Source: Corbicula japonica (lineage: Eukaryota; Mollusca; Bivalvia; Venerida; Cyrenidae). Taken from it: DNA of 64,000 nucleotides. Shown in pieces: positions 35,572 to 48,000 of this stretch; the first letter of the stretch is position 1, and each line of letters begins with the position of its first letter. Position numbers and translations under genes: made by a program. The DNA lies in NCBI GenBank assembly GCA_038501625.1, contig JAZAYU010000171.1, forward strand, positions 372,001 to 436,000. The letters run 5' to 3'. The notes under the pieces were generated by a model. The model did not search any database. It worked only from the letters and a program-made list of their open reading frames with translations, and was not told the DNA's origin.

Positions 35572-35710
35572 CCAAGATCATAAATATAAACTGATGATCA
35601 GCCTCAAATCTCAAACATCTGATTGGCAGAAATTTTGACAAGTCTCCATTTCAGCCAGTCAGATGTCTAAGATTTGAGACTGGTCTCTTAGTCTTATGAT
35701 CTTGGGCCCT
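35572..35710. repeat. Family B copy, atgatcttggg sub-type
   Basis: Both arms present with scattered mismatches; in the probable CIB1 3' UTR. Confidence 0.8.
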
Positions 35711-36357
35711 TATAAAAGACATGAAAACATGAATTCTTCAAAGTTCTGAAATGGTAAGTTTACATCAATGTTTACATACATATAAGTTCTGGGTGTTATT
35801 TTGTAGAACCTATTAGAAATAATTAAAAACATTATAACTGTGCATTATTAATTTGTTTCAAGATATGCAAGATTATGCAATAATCAGAACACTTAAATGC
35901 GATATTTTATTAGGTTGTGACTTTCTATCATTATCCTGCTTTTTAAAAACTGGACTTATTGTATGTTTTGAAGTATTGAACCATAGATGGATGGTTATTT
36001 TTTTTTATATTCAAACCAATTAAATATTTGAAAAATTTTCATTTTGATTTCATGAAAGATATGCAATGTAGAACTTTTCTTCTTACAAGATGCAGAGTCT
36101 AAAGTTAAACATTTTTATTCCTTAATGTTTAAAATTATTTGTTTACCAAAGAATAGAATTAATAATGACAACTATCTTAAAAGTTTGACCGACTTTTGTC
36201 TGTTATAAAAAAAATAACAGCAGTAACACAAAATCTTTTGAACATGTTTTTCTAGATGTGTATATATTTTAAGATGTGTACCGTTAATAGTTATCTGCTG
36301 CATTGTAATACATTATGCATATGAGACCAGAGAACATAATCAAAGATTCTCATTAAT

Positions 36358-36530
36358 CATTTATTCCATGGGATATTGCTGTTATCCATCTGATCAGGAT
36401 CTACACTATGCTTTTTGATTCTTTATGTTCTGACCAAGAAGCAGTTTGTACACCTGATCAGATGACATGGATGTGCAGGCTGATCTGGATCTACACACTG
36501 TTTGCACATGTGATAAAACCCTTGTTTTGG
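36358..36530. repeat. Family A copy, degenerate
   Basis: 'catctgatcaggatctacac' and 'gcaggctgatctggatctac' blocks remain. Confidence 0.65.
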
Positions 36531-39156
36531 GAACTTTAGAGTAAGAAATAACACCTTTGTGTTTCGATGCTAAATCAATTCTGACTATCAATTTACAACA
36601 TGGTATGAGAGGCAGAGCGGTAGGCAGAGCTTATCAGTAGTGGTCAGGTATTGGCCACAGAGTTAATACGATACCTTGTGTTGCTGTTTTTGGTGTGACA
36701 AAATAATTTCTAGACTATTTTTCATCGTTTGATTAAAATGTATTTAGAAAAACTTTACATGCATTTGCATATAACTAATAGTTTTCTTTAAGCAATGTCA
36801 AATCTAGACCAGAGAAGATTATGTTATCCAGTCATAAATGCTCTAACAAATATTGTCTAATGTAGTCACCTTTTCATTTAATCAATAAATTTGAAATATT
36901 AAAAGTCTTCAATACCAGTCTGCCCTCTTCTGAAATCAAGTTGAGAATCTTAAAAAGATATTTTCTCTGGTATGAAGTCCTGATCATTGTGTATGCACTT
37001 TGTTTGTTTGTTTTTGTGTACTTCTAGTTGAAATTGCTCTTGAAAATCATTGAGCCAGGTTATCTATTTATGCAAGACCAAGAAAAGTATTTTATCAGTT
37101 AGGGCATGTCTCAGGAAAAGGTTTCTTTATTGATTTTTGACATTTTATGTATAACAATTTTTGTGAATAGCCTGCTATTACTATTAGGTGAGCTTACACA
37201 TGTTGATGACAAAATGTTGTTTTCACTGCTAAGAGCATAATAAGAAATTATTTCTGCTCAACTTTATGAGGTTATTTCAAAGCAGTTGTCCGAAAATAAT
37301 GAGATCACCAGATTTATTTTAGAAAAACTGTGCAGATTAAACACCTGTCCAATATCTCTTAACCTACATATTTATATTTAAACAAATAGCTTATGTTGAT
37401 GATTCATCTTTTCTGTGTACAAGGTTGCTGGTTGACCTGAATCATATTTTTATATTCAATGTTGATCATTTTCTTTTCTGTTTGTTTTTATAGCAGTTGT
37501 TCATTTTCTCTTATTACTAACCCATTTGTCATTCATGACTATTAAAAGAGACAGATCTTGAAGTGTTTATCTTTTGTTACTCACTGATTTATGGTTAGTA
37601 TTTATACTGTAGCGTCTGGACATTTACTACAGTTCTGTTGTTTGAAAAGACATGACATACTCTGTTCTAACTACACCGGTCGTATTATTTTAATTTCTCA
37701 GCATGGATTCAGAATATATTCTTCTAACTTAAAATATCAAAGTAAGGTTAAAACCACAAGACACAAAATCAGCAGTAGCGGGTATATGCTGCATTAACAG
37801 ATTTACATCTTCTTAATTAAATTGTTCTTCAATGCATATTTGATCAATTCTATGTGATTCTACAATAATGCAATTGTTTGCTGTTTTGACGGAAGATATT
37901 TCCACAGTTACAGCTGTATTTAATATACCCTTTTTACAAAAACTATGGTTGATTTAGTGACTTGGTTTTGCCCCCACATCAATAAAATGTCCTTGGTTTA
38001 TGAACACACAAGGGGATTTTAATAGCAATTTCATAAAAAGAAGCAAAAGTTATTAAGTTTTTGTTTTTTTTTCAATTTGAAGAGTGTACTCTATTTCAAG
38101 TTGAGAAATTAAAAATGTTGGTCTAGTTAGAACATTGGTCAAGTATATAAATGCTGTGTCAGCATATATTGTGTTATGCACACAGATGTTTTACTTTATT
38201 AAGTTCCCAGTTTTGATAGGCTATATGAAGAATAAGACCAACCATTCAGTCAGTAGGCATCACTCTTGTAGTCACAAATAACTTTGTTCATGCAGATGAC
38301 ATATGCCAAGTATATAAAAAGTTAACACATCGGTTATTACTACCAGCTATAACTGACTGATAAAATATGAATATTTTGAAATGAATTTCTTATGATGGAA
38401 TTTTAAAACAATCACAAAGATCACGATCAGGAACTTGCTAACAGTGTTGCAACTTGCAACCCATAAGCCGTTTTCTAGTTTTCTGCAAATTTCACCACTG
38501 CTATTTGCTAAAATATTTTCAAACTCTGACCAATTTAAAGGTAAAGTATTAAAAGAAATAACTGGAAACTTTCAATTTCTTAGTGAAATATTTTTCTTTG
38601 ATGCAACGAAAAAGTTAGACAGCTTTTAGCTTAGTTTTCCATTGGCTGTTATGAATTTTGTCTGGTTGATTTTATTGGTTGTCAAATATTGAGCTAGTGC
38701 TATTTTTTCATACCAAATATTTTCAATTTCATCAATGCAATGTTAAAGTGTTTACTTCTAATGATGGTCAGTTGAAATCTGCCCAGAAACAGGCTTGAAA
38801 AATATGCCCAGTGGTCATTTTTATTAGAATGTCCAGAAGATCACACTAAGTAACAAACTGCAGGCACATATATTTGAACTGTTTATTTCACTTTGAACAA
38901 ATCATGAACCACATATACAATATCTAATTAATCACAGTAAGTAAAAAACATCAATAACTTTTACATGTAATACAAATGTTGTTTTGTATTAATCACTGTG
39001 TTTGAAAAATATTAAAATTAACATCTATATATGATTCATGGTACTATTTGATTCACTGGTGCTATTACCGTACAGTCAATAAATCCTCTATTCCAAAACA
39101 AACCATTCATTCAAAAGCAATACATTTTGGAAAGCATGTGTAAACATAAAAGCATA

Positions 39157-39395
39157 CAGTAAAACTTTGAAACATCAAATAAATGTTTTAATGTTTGAAG
39201 TTTATAGAGGTGCCCCAGGTTTCTTTCTTTCTTTCGTTCTATTTCTTTTTTGAAAAATTTACTGTTTGGAAGTTTTTGTTTTTACGTGGCATAAAGTTTA
39301 TTGAATATGTTTGATATTAGCATGACCAGAATAAAAAGTATTTCGAATGCTTGTGGTTTCAATGCTTGAGATGTTGAAATTTCAAAGTTTTACTG
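39157..39395. mobile_element. MITE with TA duplication, 239 bp
   Basis: Left end cagtaaaactttgaaacatc, right end the inverse with one small insertion (gatgttgaaatttcaaagtt ttactg). TA flanks at 39155-39156 and 39396-39397. Tc1/mariner-type by termini and TSD. Confidence 0.75.
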
Positions 39396-39599
39396 TATGT
39401 AAAGCAGGTGCAATCTTAGTTAGGAGAATAGGATGCAGAAAAAATAAATTATGCATAGCCAGTCAAAGTGAAGACTTAAAAAATGGCAGTTTAGGAAAAC
39501 TTCCTTAAATGAGATAGGTCCCACAAAATAACCTGAAACAATGATGAAACACAACAACAAATGTGCATTTATCTTTCAATCTAATCCTTTCTGAAAGAC

Positions 39600-39776
39600 T
39601 TAACCCTTTACCCTATAGGATATGGCTGTAATCAATGGGGGAAATGATTTGTTAAGTTATTTCTGTCCAATATGCAAACAGTGTAGATCCTGATCAGATG
39701 GCAGGGATGTGCCAGCTGATCTGGATCTTCACTGTTCACACATGATAAAACCCATATATATGCTGTAAAAGGTTAA
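39600..39776. repeat. Family A copy, first half deleted
   Basis: ttaaccctttaccctatagg at the left joins the second stem directly; ends aaaaggttaa. Confidence 0.8.
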
Positions 39777-40277
39777 TCAACCAGAAAATTTGCTTATTTT
39801 ATTATAAAATACTTACAATATATTAAAATCATTTTGTTTAAACTTAATTATTAAGAGTAAATTCTCAAAAAAAACAACAGTTCAATTGCAAAAAGTAAAA
39901 GCGGAAATTCAAAGAACATTGTTTTTAAAGGAGATCAATCAGGATTGTACTTTCACAGTCACTGTCTGTTTAAAATGGAAAAACATCAACAAAATAATTC
40001 AGCACATCACAAAAAATATATGATTTAAAAAAAAATGAAGTTATAAACAAAGAAGTACATCATCAAGTTGAGCCTAGGTAACAAAGCATACATTTATCAA
40101 ATGATTCTGCAGCTATTTTATCACTTAAACATTGAATTAATTAATAAATACAATTAATTTCAAAAGTTTAAGAATCACAAATTGCAAAAATTGTAAAACA
40201 ATTGTATCAACCTATTAAGAATATCACCGATGTAAAACAATAACGTGAATAAAACTCCATAAAGTCAGGCTACTAAT

Positions 40278-43200
40278 TTATCTCTTTTCAAAGTAAACAT
40301 CTCGCATTTCTCTATCCCTCTGAGATGACATTGTTGAAACACTCCTTAGAAGCGGGAATCTGCGAGCCTCATGTTCCAAAAAAGGTAAATTGATGTCATC
40401 TGTGTGACGTGTTGCCAAAATCATGCTGAAAATGCAAAACATGAAAATATGATTATAAGTATTTTGTTTTGTGGCTAATTTTTGGTGTAATTAAACAAAA
40501 CAACATTTTTGTGTCACCCTTTTGAAGAAAAGGCGATACATATGGATTGATTTGTCAGTTCATTGATCTGTCTTTCACAAAAACTTAACGTTGGCTATAA
40601 TTTTGCCATTTCTTAAACAAGAGGGCGACACAAAAGTTCAACTGAACACCAGTTTCAACTATTATCCACAACATGTAGTTTTAATGTAACCATTTAGTTT
40701 GGTATTTTTAACACTTAAGAGTTTGTCCACCTTTAAAGAAATGTGACACTCTACAATTGTCACAAGTTGTAGACACTTTCACCAGCAGCTTTTCATTCTT
40801 AAGTGATTTGTTCTCAATTCTTATATTATAATATTTTAACTATAAAATAATAATATAAATTTGACTCCAAGATAAAATAAAAAGAAAAAGTTGATATTTT
40901 ATTTAAAGTCTGAAATAGTTCTTACCTCAAAGATGTGTGCAAGTCAATCAGGGAGGGAGGAAGTTTGTGCCAACAATGTCACAGCAAACGGCAGAAAGTT
41001 AACAACAGATAAACAATATTATGTGCCCCTTTTTCATCAGTCAATCAAGCTTACACAGCAAACATGGCAAAATCCAAAGATATACATGTATTATGAATTG
41101 CAAAAAAGCAATGAAGAAGTAAACGAAAATGCACTTATTGAAAACAATAAAACTATTCATTTTTGTGAAACATTATTGCATTTTAAGAGACAAAAATCAA
41201 GTAAATTATAATTAATCTATTGCTTTATATTAATATTGCATATAAAATTGACTTTTATATGTATGGGTGTACTTTTTAATCTATTACATTACTCTATGTA
41301 AGAATACAGCTAAAGATATCTAACAGACATGTAATCATGCAAGAACTAGACATATAACCACGCAAGAACTTAGTCTAGTATAAAGCTTATGTACTCATGC
41401 AATAATTAGAGTATAAGGAATAATGTCTCTATCATATACATAGCATGGATAGTATTAGATTGAATTCTTTTCAAGCTACATTTAATATGGTATGATAACC
41501 AGAAAGCTGTTATGATGTTTTCATTAGAATATTAGTTAATATCTAAATTACATTTACATGTATTAAACAGAGGTTGGTTGAAAACTGAATTTGCCACGAA
41601 AAATATGTACTTGATGAGGACATGAACACAATTATGTAATTTTTTATTATTTTTATTTTGGTATGAACTTATCTGCTTTTCTTCCATTAACAGTACATGG
41701 TTTATTTGACTTTATTTAGTCAAATCAAATATGCACATTTCTTGCCAAAGGACACCAAACTGCGAAAATTTCTATTACATTGCAAGAGGTTCTTAGCAAC
41801 ATTTCATGTAAGTTGACCAGACAAATGATTTCAAAGCAAAGCTTATATTGTAGTCAATTATTCAATATTCATGTGAAATGAGTTTCATATATATTCAGTT
41901 TAATTTATTAACAATATTTCAATACAATAATAATGCAACTATCTAGAATTTCATGCTAAATTATGATGAATTAATAAATATGTTCTATAAACATTTCAGA
42001 CAGTAACATGATTATATCTAAACAAATTATAATCATAAACATACAAACTAAATGAAAAAAGTATATCTGCATTACAGTGATTTTTGGTATCAATTTCATC
42101 ACCAACACAAGTTCACAAACTAAGTTGTTTAAAATAAAAGTTCTGCCATTAAAAATGTGGCTTCTGGTCAGTGTAGAGTAGATCCAGGCTGAACAGTGTC
42201 TAAACTGTTCATCATCCAGTCAGAAAAGCATTTTCTATATTTACCAAGTAAACAGTTTTGATCCTTTTCAGATGAAGTAAGTTCGCAATTTGATCTTGAT
42301 CTACACTCAGTATCACAGTCAGTATTGTGCACCAAATATTTCAGCCATTGAGATTCTTTTAAATTTTAAAAATAATTTCTTGAATTTTCAGATGATGTGC
42401 AAAGATTTAAATTTTCACTCATTTTAGTGAAGCAAATATACTTTACATCATTGCTTTATTAGTCAAAATAGTTAAGAGAAGAATTTATTCTGATGTTTCC
42501 TGCCTGTGTTAAATGATGATGATGAAAACAAAGAAGAAAATTATATGTCTTTCCCACTAAAGTTCTATGGTGCAAACTATGGTAAGATATCTTCAAAACA
42601 CACTTCTCCTTGTGAAACAAACTTGGTTATGGTACAAGAAAAGATTAAAAGCTGCAAAGGTAGTTATAGAAGCATTGAAAGAGAAACCAAGTGACCATAG
42701 AAAAGCAAAACAAAGCAAACTACCACAAGTAAAAAGCAAGAGGTAGATTATTTTTATTAAAAAGAAGGTTAACAAAGCAAGCTTCATTTATGGCATTCCA
42801 TACTAGAATAGTACACCCATACTTACAACTGTGATTTACTCTTAATTTGATTCTCGGCAGACCTTGGAATCATGAAATAATCTATTCGCTTTTTTGTGTC
42901 ACTTTTATCAGAATAATGCTCTCTGTGCTTCTGGCCCAACTGAAAAATAAAAGAGCAAGACATTTTCTAAACTATCTTATTAAAGGAAAATAAAATGAAT
43001 AGATGTCTTTCTATCATTGGCAAATAAATATCATTGTTTTAAATGTTTGTAAGCAAAGTTAAGTTATTTGGATGAAAAGATTGAAAAAATGCTGAAGCTT
43101 AAGGACAACACTTTTCTTGAACTCAACTCTTTATTTCAACTCATCTCTTTGTTGGTGTTCACAACATATTTTTAACTGTACTGAATCAAATCAATTAATC

Positions 43201-44620
43201 AGTCAATACTTTTTGTAGATAAATCTTACAGAGTCAAAAGATCTCAGCTCTTCTTTCCTGTCAAAATCAAGATTTGTAAGAGAATATTTTGGAGTGGCTA
43301 GCCATCTATCCCTGGTTCTACCCCTAGCACTGATTACTGTGTCTGGTCTGTGGGTGTAATATGTGGGAAATTCACCACCTCTGGCATATGGATCATGAGA
43401 AGCATTTAAGACTGTGCTTCGGTAGTCCTGGAAGTGTTTGTTTGTGGCATTTCCATATGTCTCACCATAATCGTATTTTGTTGTTGGACAATGACCTCTG
43501 TACCTATCAATAATGAAAAAAAAAGAAAAGCTGCATTCAAAATAAGCAAAGTCAGTACTATTACCGAAAGGTAATATATAGATTTTAACAGGTAAATTAA
43601 ATTTGATGTTTTCCTTTCCAAACTTGAAATCAATAAAATGCAAAATATAATTAATATAAGCAAGTATAAAACTAACATGTAAAAATGCTTTAAAGCTTTT
43701 TTTTTAACTTACTTGATATATGATTAATTTCTGATTTCTAGCACACAAACCGTGAACTATGATATAGTTCAAATGATTTTATTATTCGATTGAACCCAAT
43801 AAATTAACTCTTAAAATTTAAGTTATGTTAGGATTAAACAGATACACATGTAATGTTGAAGGGTCTGAACTTAATCAAGAAACAGAAATTACTTGGATTT
43901 GCGGCAAATACCAGTTCTTTCATTGATAGGATACAGACTCTATGGTGTAACACTTATGTGAAAGGTATTTTAAAAACCTGATTCTCAAAATGTGTGTTGA
44001 TATAGGAAAAATGAAGAAAATCAACCATTTTTTTAAGACACACTGAATCTTGAATTTAAGGAATAATCATGAAAATTTAATCCATGCAGATATTTGTTTT
44101 AAAAACTGTAATCTAACCAAAAGATTTCAAAAAATTGAACAATTTTACAATTTCACTAACATGTATTTTGCTTATATTTTCTTTAGGTTAGCTTTCAAAA
44201 AAATAACTCGTGTCCACAAAAATATAACAATACAAAGTGTTTTTATAATGTAATAATTTCATGGAAAACTCTGACTCCGTAAGAAACAAGAATGAACATC
44301 TGGTCCCAAAACATTCATTGTTGGAAGTCATAAACTAAAAGAACACAGATATTTGGTCCACAAACCATATAATTTAAGCAAACACAATGAAGTATACCTG
44401 GACCACATAAATTGTAGCCAGTAGAAACAATAGTCTGTTTGGTAATAGTTCGTATCTATGCAATGAACATTTAAATCATATTTATATTCTTTATATTTCA
44501 CAGTGAATTTGTTACTGTTATTTTGCTGATAAATATAAAATTATTTTACCCTGGCATGAATCTGGGAGGGATGAACGTAGCATTATGTGTTGTTATCAAT
44601 GTACCTGCCGACCTAGACAT
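40278..44620 (-). CDS. CIMIP2C: CIMIP2C (FAM166C-type) ciliary microtubule inner protein (complete, four exons)
   Basis: Coding exons (complement): 44550-44620, 43230-43503, 42827-42939 and 40278-40425. They join in frame to 201 codons plus TAA, the same length as I recall for human FAM166C. The N-terminus [19 protein letters not shown], then [33 protein letters not shown], and the tail [14 protein letters not shown] match the family's order (start MASRSAGTLLT, PGYQGHVPT, and a conserved RD-YFE end). The protein has no membrane segment and is rich in Tyr, Arg and Pro-Gly turns. The family sits inside the doublet microtubules of motile cilia and sperm flagella. The start is fixed by the MSRSAG motif. 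It is divergent from the SLC17A9-like gene, with 424 bp between start codons. Introns 40426-42826, 42940-43229 and 43504-44549 are AT-rich. Confidence 0.93.
40505..40660. repeat. Short relic of the gtgtcgccc family
   Basis: 'tgtgtcacccttttgaagaa' to 'gagggcgacacaaaagttca', with the 'aacttaacgttggctataat' block shared with 7304-7757. CIMIP2C intron. Confidence 0.65.
40661..42826 (-). other. CIMIP2C intron 3, nothing recognised
   Basis: Very AT-rich. Apart from a badly worn family A-like patch at about 42170-42310 I see no exon or repeat. Confidence 0.5.
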
Positions 44621-45044
44621 CTTTATGTGTATAAATAATCTTCTGCAAAGTTTTTACGGTTTTTCTCTTGTATAGATTTGTCAATCCGGAAGTAAGCCTA
44701 ACAACATATAAACACGCTGTATCATTTACTACGCATAAGGAAATAGTTCGAAAGTAAATATTTTTTGCTAGGTTACATTGAATATTTAAAGTTTGTTTCT
44801 GCTATATTTGTCATAAATATTATTTTTAAGGAAATACAGACAAATTTCATCAAATACTGATGAGATTTACAGAAAAGAACTACAAAATATTAATGCGCGC
44901 TATTTTCTATAGCAACATCATCGAGAAGCTTCAATGAAGAAAACTAAGCGTTTCTTCATCAACAACAACAACAATATCCGGAAATGGTTCACACGTCAAA
45001 CAATCTGAAATGGATATTTATATGAATATGAAACATGATTAATA
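44621..45044. promoter_or_regulatory. Bidirectional promoter region, CIMIP2C / SLC17A9-like
   Basis: Only 424 bp separates the two start codons. It contains CCGGAAGT at 44686-44693 and CCGGAAAT at 44988-44995, canonical ETS/GABP core motifs. A weak RFX X-box-like sequence (tttctatagcaac, good right half, poor left half) lies near 44907-44919. No TATA at a convincing distance. An in-frame TGA at 45036-45038 precedes the + strand ATG. Confidence 0.5.
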
Positions 45045-48000
45045 ATGAACCGGCTGAAACAATGGATGGACGATATTGGACAAGGTATGTATTCAGACGA
45101 AAGGGACAGATACTTTTGTAATCTAAAGCTGGTCTCAGGCTGTCAACCGATTCCTATATTTCTCCTATATTTTGGATCAGAATCCTATAATCTGAAAAGC
45201 CTCCTATATTCCTATATTTCTCCTATATTTTTATGTGCATTCCTATATTTTTTAGTATTTGTTTTTGCCGATGAATGAAGAGAGTAAATATTGCTTTGAT
45301 ATTGCTTTTGCTTTCTTCTTTTTATTTCAAGAACAAAACTTAACTTTTAGATTGGTGAAAACTTGGCGGGTGGCATTTACTTAAGTTTTAATCTGATTCT
45401 CTATAAACTTTGTAGCAGGTTTCTGTGTATTAAGGCTCACCTAACAAAAACAAATTTTCACTTCTATGCAGAATTCTTGTTGCAGTTGCAACCAAATGCA
45501 CAAAAATATTAAAGATCATTAAATTTTATTCACCAACTGCAAGGATCTTATATTTGGTATGATGTATGTGGTTGTCTGAATGTCAAGATGGACACCTGGG
45601 AAAAACATGCTTGACTTTGAACAAGAATTCTTTAGCTGACTTTCGTGGTCAGTTTTCCAGTTTGAAAAGAGTGTTATCAAACTCTGTTAGAAAAGAGTGT
45701 ATGCAAAAGAAAGAGTGTATGCAAAAGTGGGTGTCTTTACAAAAACAATAATTTTCAAAAGGCAAAGTCAAATAAAGGGAGGTAATAAAAACAATATTAT
45801 TTGATAATTTGCAACAACTGTTTGTTAAATAAATTGAGATAACTTTAGAATTTTTTTATTAGGATAATCTGCAAAAGATTTGCATAGTTTTCTAAAATTA
45901 TTGTTTTTATGCCCTCGGCATCTAGTGATTGAACTGTCCGTACGTCCATCCGGTTAACCTTTTTCGGCAAGTTGGATATCTCTCAATTTCTACAAAGAGC
46001 ATTGGCTTGAAAGTTTAGATACTTACTTAACAGTTCACAGGTGATGACCCTGACAAGTTACATACCTCTGGCTTCCTTATTTCTTGGGTTATCTCCCCAT
46101 TTGTACTTAGAAAAATGGTTAACCTGTTTCGGCAAGTTGGATATTTTTCAATTTCTACAAAGAGTATTGGCTTGAAAGTTTACAAACTAACTAAACAGTG
46201 CAAAGGTCTAGACCCTAACAAGTTACATAACTCTGGCTACCATATTTCTTGGGTTATCTCCCCCATTTGTACTTACAGATAAATGGTTAACCTGTTTCGG
46301 CAAGTTGGATATTTCTTAATTTCTACAAAGAGCATTGGCCTGAAAGTTTACACACTTACTGAACAGTGCACCAGTCATGACCCTTACAAGTTACATAACT
46401 CTGGCTACCTTATTTCTAGGGTTATCTCCCCATTTTGTACTTAGAGATAAATGGTTAACCTGATTTGACAAGTTGGATATTGCTCAATTTCTACAAGGGG
46501 CATTGGGTTGAAAGTTTACACTCTTACTTAAAAGTGCAAAGATCATGACCTTGACAAGTTACAGAACTCTAGGTACTGTATTTTCTGGGTTATCATCCCA
46601 TTTTGTACTTAAAGAAATGGTTAACCTGTTGTGGCAAGTTTCTCAATCTACATAAAGAATTGGCATGAAAGTTTACACACTTACTTACTTAACAGTGTGC
46701 AGGACATGACCTGACAGGTTACGTAACTCTGGTGACCTTATTTCTTGGATTATCTCCTCATTTTGTCCTCAGAGATAAATCTGTTTAGGCAAGTTGTATA
46801 TTTCTTAATTTCTACAAAGAACATTGAAAGTTTACACACTTTTACACCCCATTTTGTACTTAGAGAAATGGTTAACCTGTTGTGGCAAGTAGGATACTTC
46901 TCAATTTCTGCACAGAACATTAGCATGAAAGTTTACACACTAACATAACAGTGCACAGGTCATGACCCTGACAAATTAGATAACCCTGGCTACCTTATTG
47001 CTTTGGTTATCTTCCCATTGTGTACTTATAGAAAGGGTAAACAAATTTTAGCAACTTGAATATTTCTCGATTTCAATCATGTGCCTCTAATAAATTCCAG
47101 AGCTTTTCATCAGAAAATTGGAAAGAGGCCCTGGCCTTTCACATCGGGAAATTTATGCGTGATAATTGTTCAATTTGGGAAAACAAAATTCATTGAAAGA
47201 TGTGTACTAGTTTATAAATTTAATAGTTATAAGTATTTTCAACTTATATTTAATGTTTTAAAGCACTTTATGATTCAGCTTTCAATTTTTTAACTCCCCT
47301 CAGATGATTTTGATATTATTTTCTACATCTTACAAAGCATTTTGGGAAGAGACTTTGCCACAGTTGGGAAAAAAATACTATATTTTTTGGATTGGGAAGA
47401 GGTCTGTATGAGGCCTCTGTTATATAAGGATGAAAAGCCCTGAATGCCCACCCCCAATACTTTCCTCACTAGTGTTTCTACTAAATGCCTAGGCATTAAT
47501 TACATTAAATTCTGTCAATGTCGCAATTTTGTGTTTATAATCTTAGATTATAGGTTACTTTACCTGATTTTTATGTTAAATTCTTTTTATGTACAGGTTC
47601 TTGCACGAGAAAGTTATTTTTTATTATTTAAAACAAACTTGTGATTTTAGTTGCAGTTTTAACACTGTGCTGTCATTTAAAATTTGTATCAACACAAACT
47701 TCGCTACCGGGGACATACATGTGTTTTCCGAACACAGCTTCTTGTTTTATGGAACCACTCAATGGATAAAAGTTAAATTACTGTTAAACTTAAATGAATG
47801 GGTTTTGAAAATTATTGCTTTTGTATAGAAATTTAATGGCAGTTTGAATTAAAGTTCAGTTATGGTTATAACTTGATAAGTTTTTATCATTTCTCTTGAA
47901 ACTTATAGCAATATTCTTTGTATATAGGTTTACTAACTTATTTGACTGCAGTACTGTTCCATGCAGATTAAATAAATAAATGGAATCATATTCTGGAACT

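Larger units (their letters stand above)
35411..40277. other. Convergent interval: CIB1 3' UTR, then unique AT-rich DNA, then CIMIP2C 3' side
   Basis: The first AATAAA I find after the CIB1 stop is at 36884, giving a 3' UTR of about 1.5 kb that would contain a family B hairpin and a worn family A copy. 36900-39150 shows no exon and no clear repeat. Confidence 0.45.

Noticed and set aside
43406..43678. 90-codon hydrophobic minus ORF
   Set aside because: Out-of-frame shadow overlapping CIMIP2C exon 2 and its intron.
44900..44925. RFX X-box for the ciliary gene
   Set aside because: Only the right half (agcaac) matches and the left half is poor; mentioned under the promoter as weak.
45045..45278. 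77-codon ORF as a stand-alone small protein
   Set aside because: It runs through a good donor (gtatgt at 45085) into transposon sequence; the first 13 codons are better read as exon 1 of the SLC17A9-like gene.
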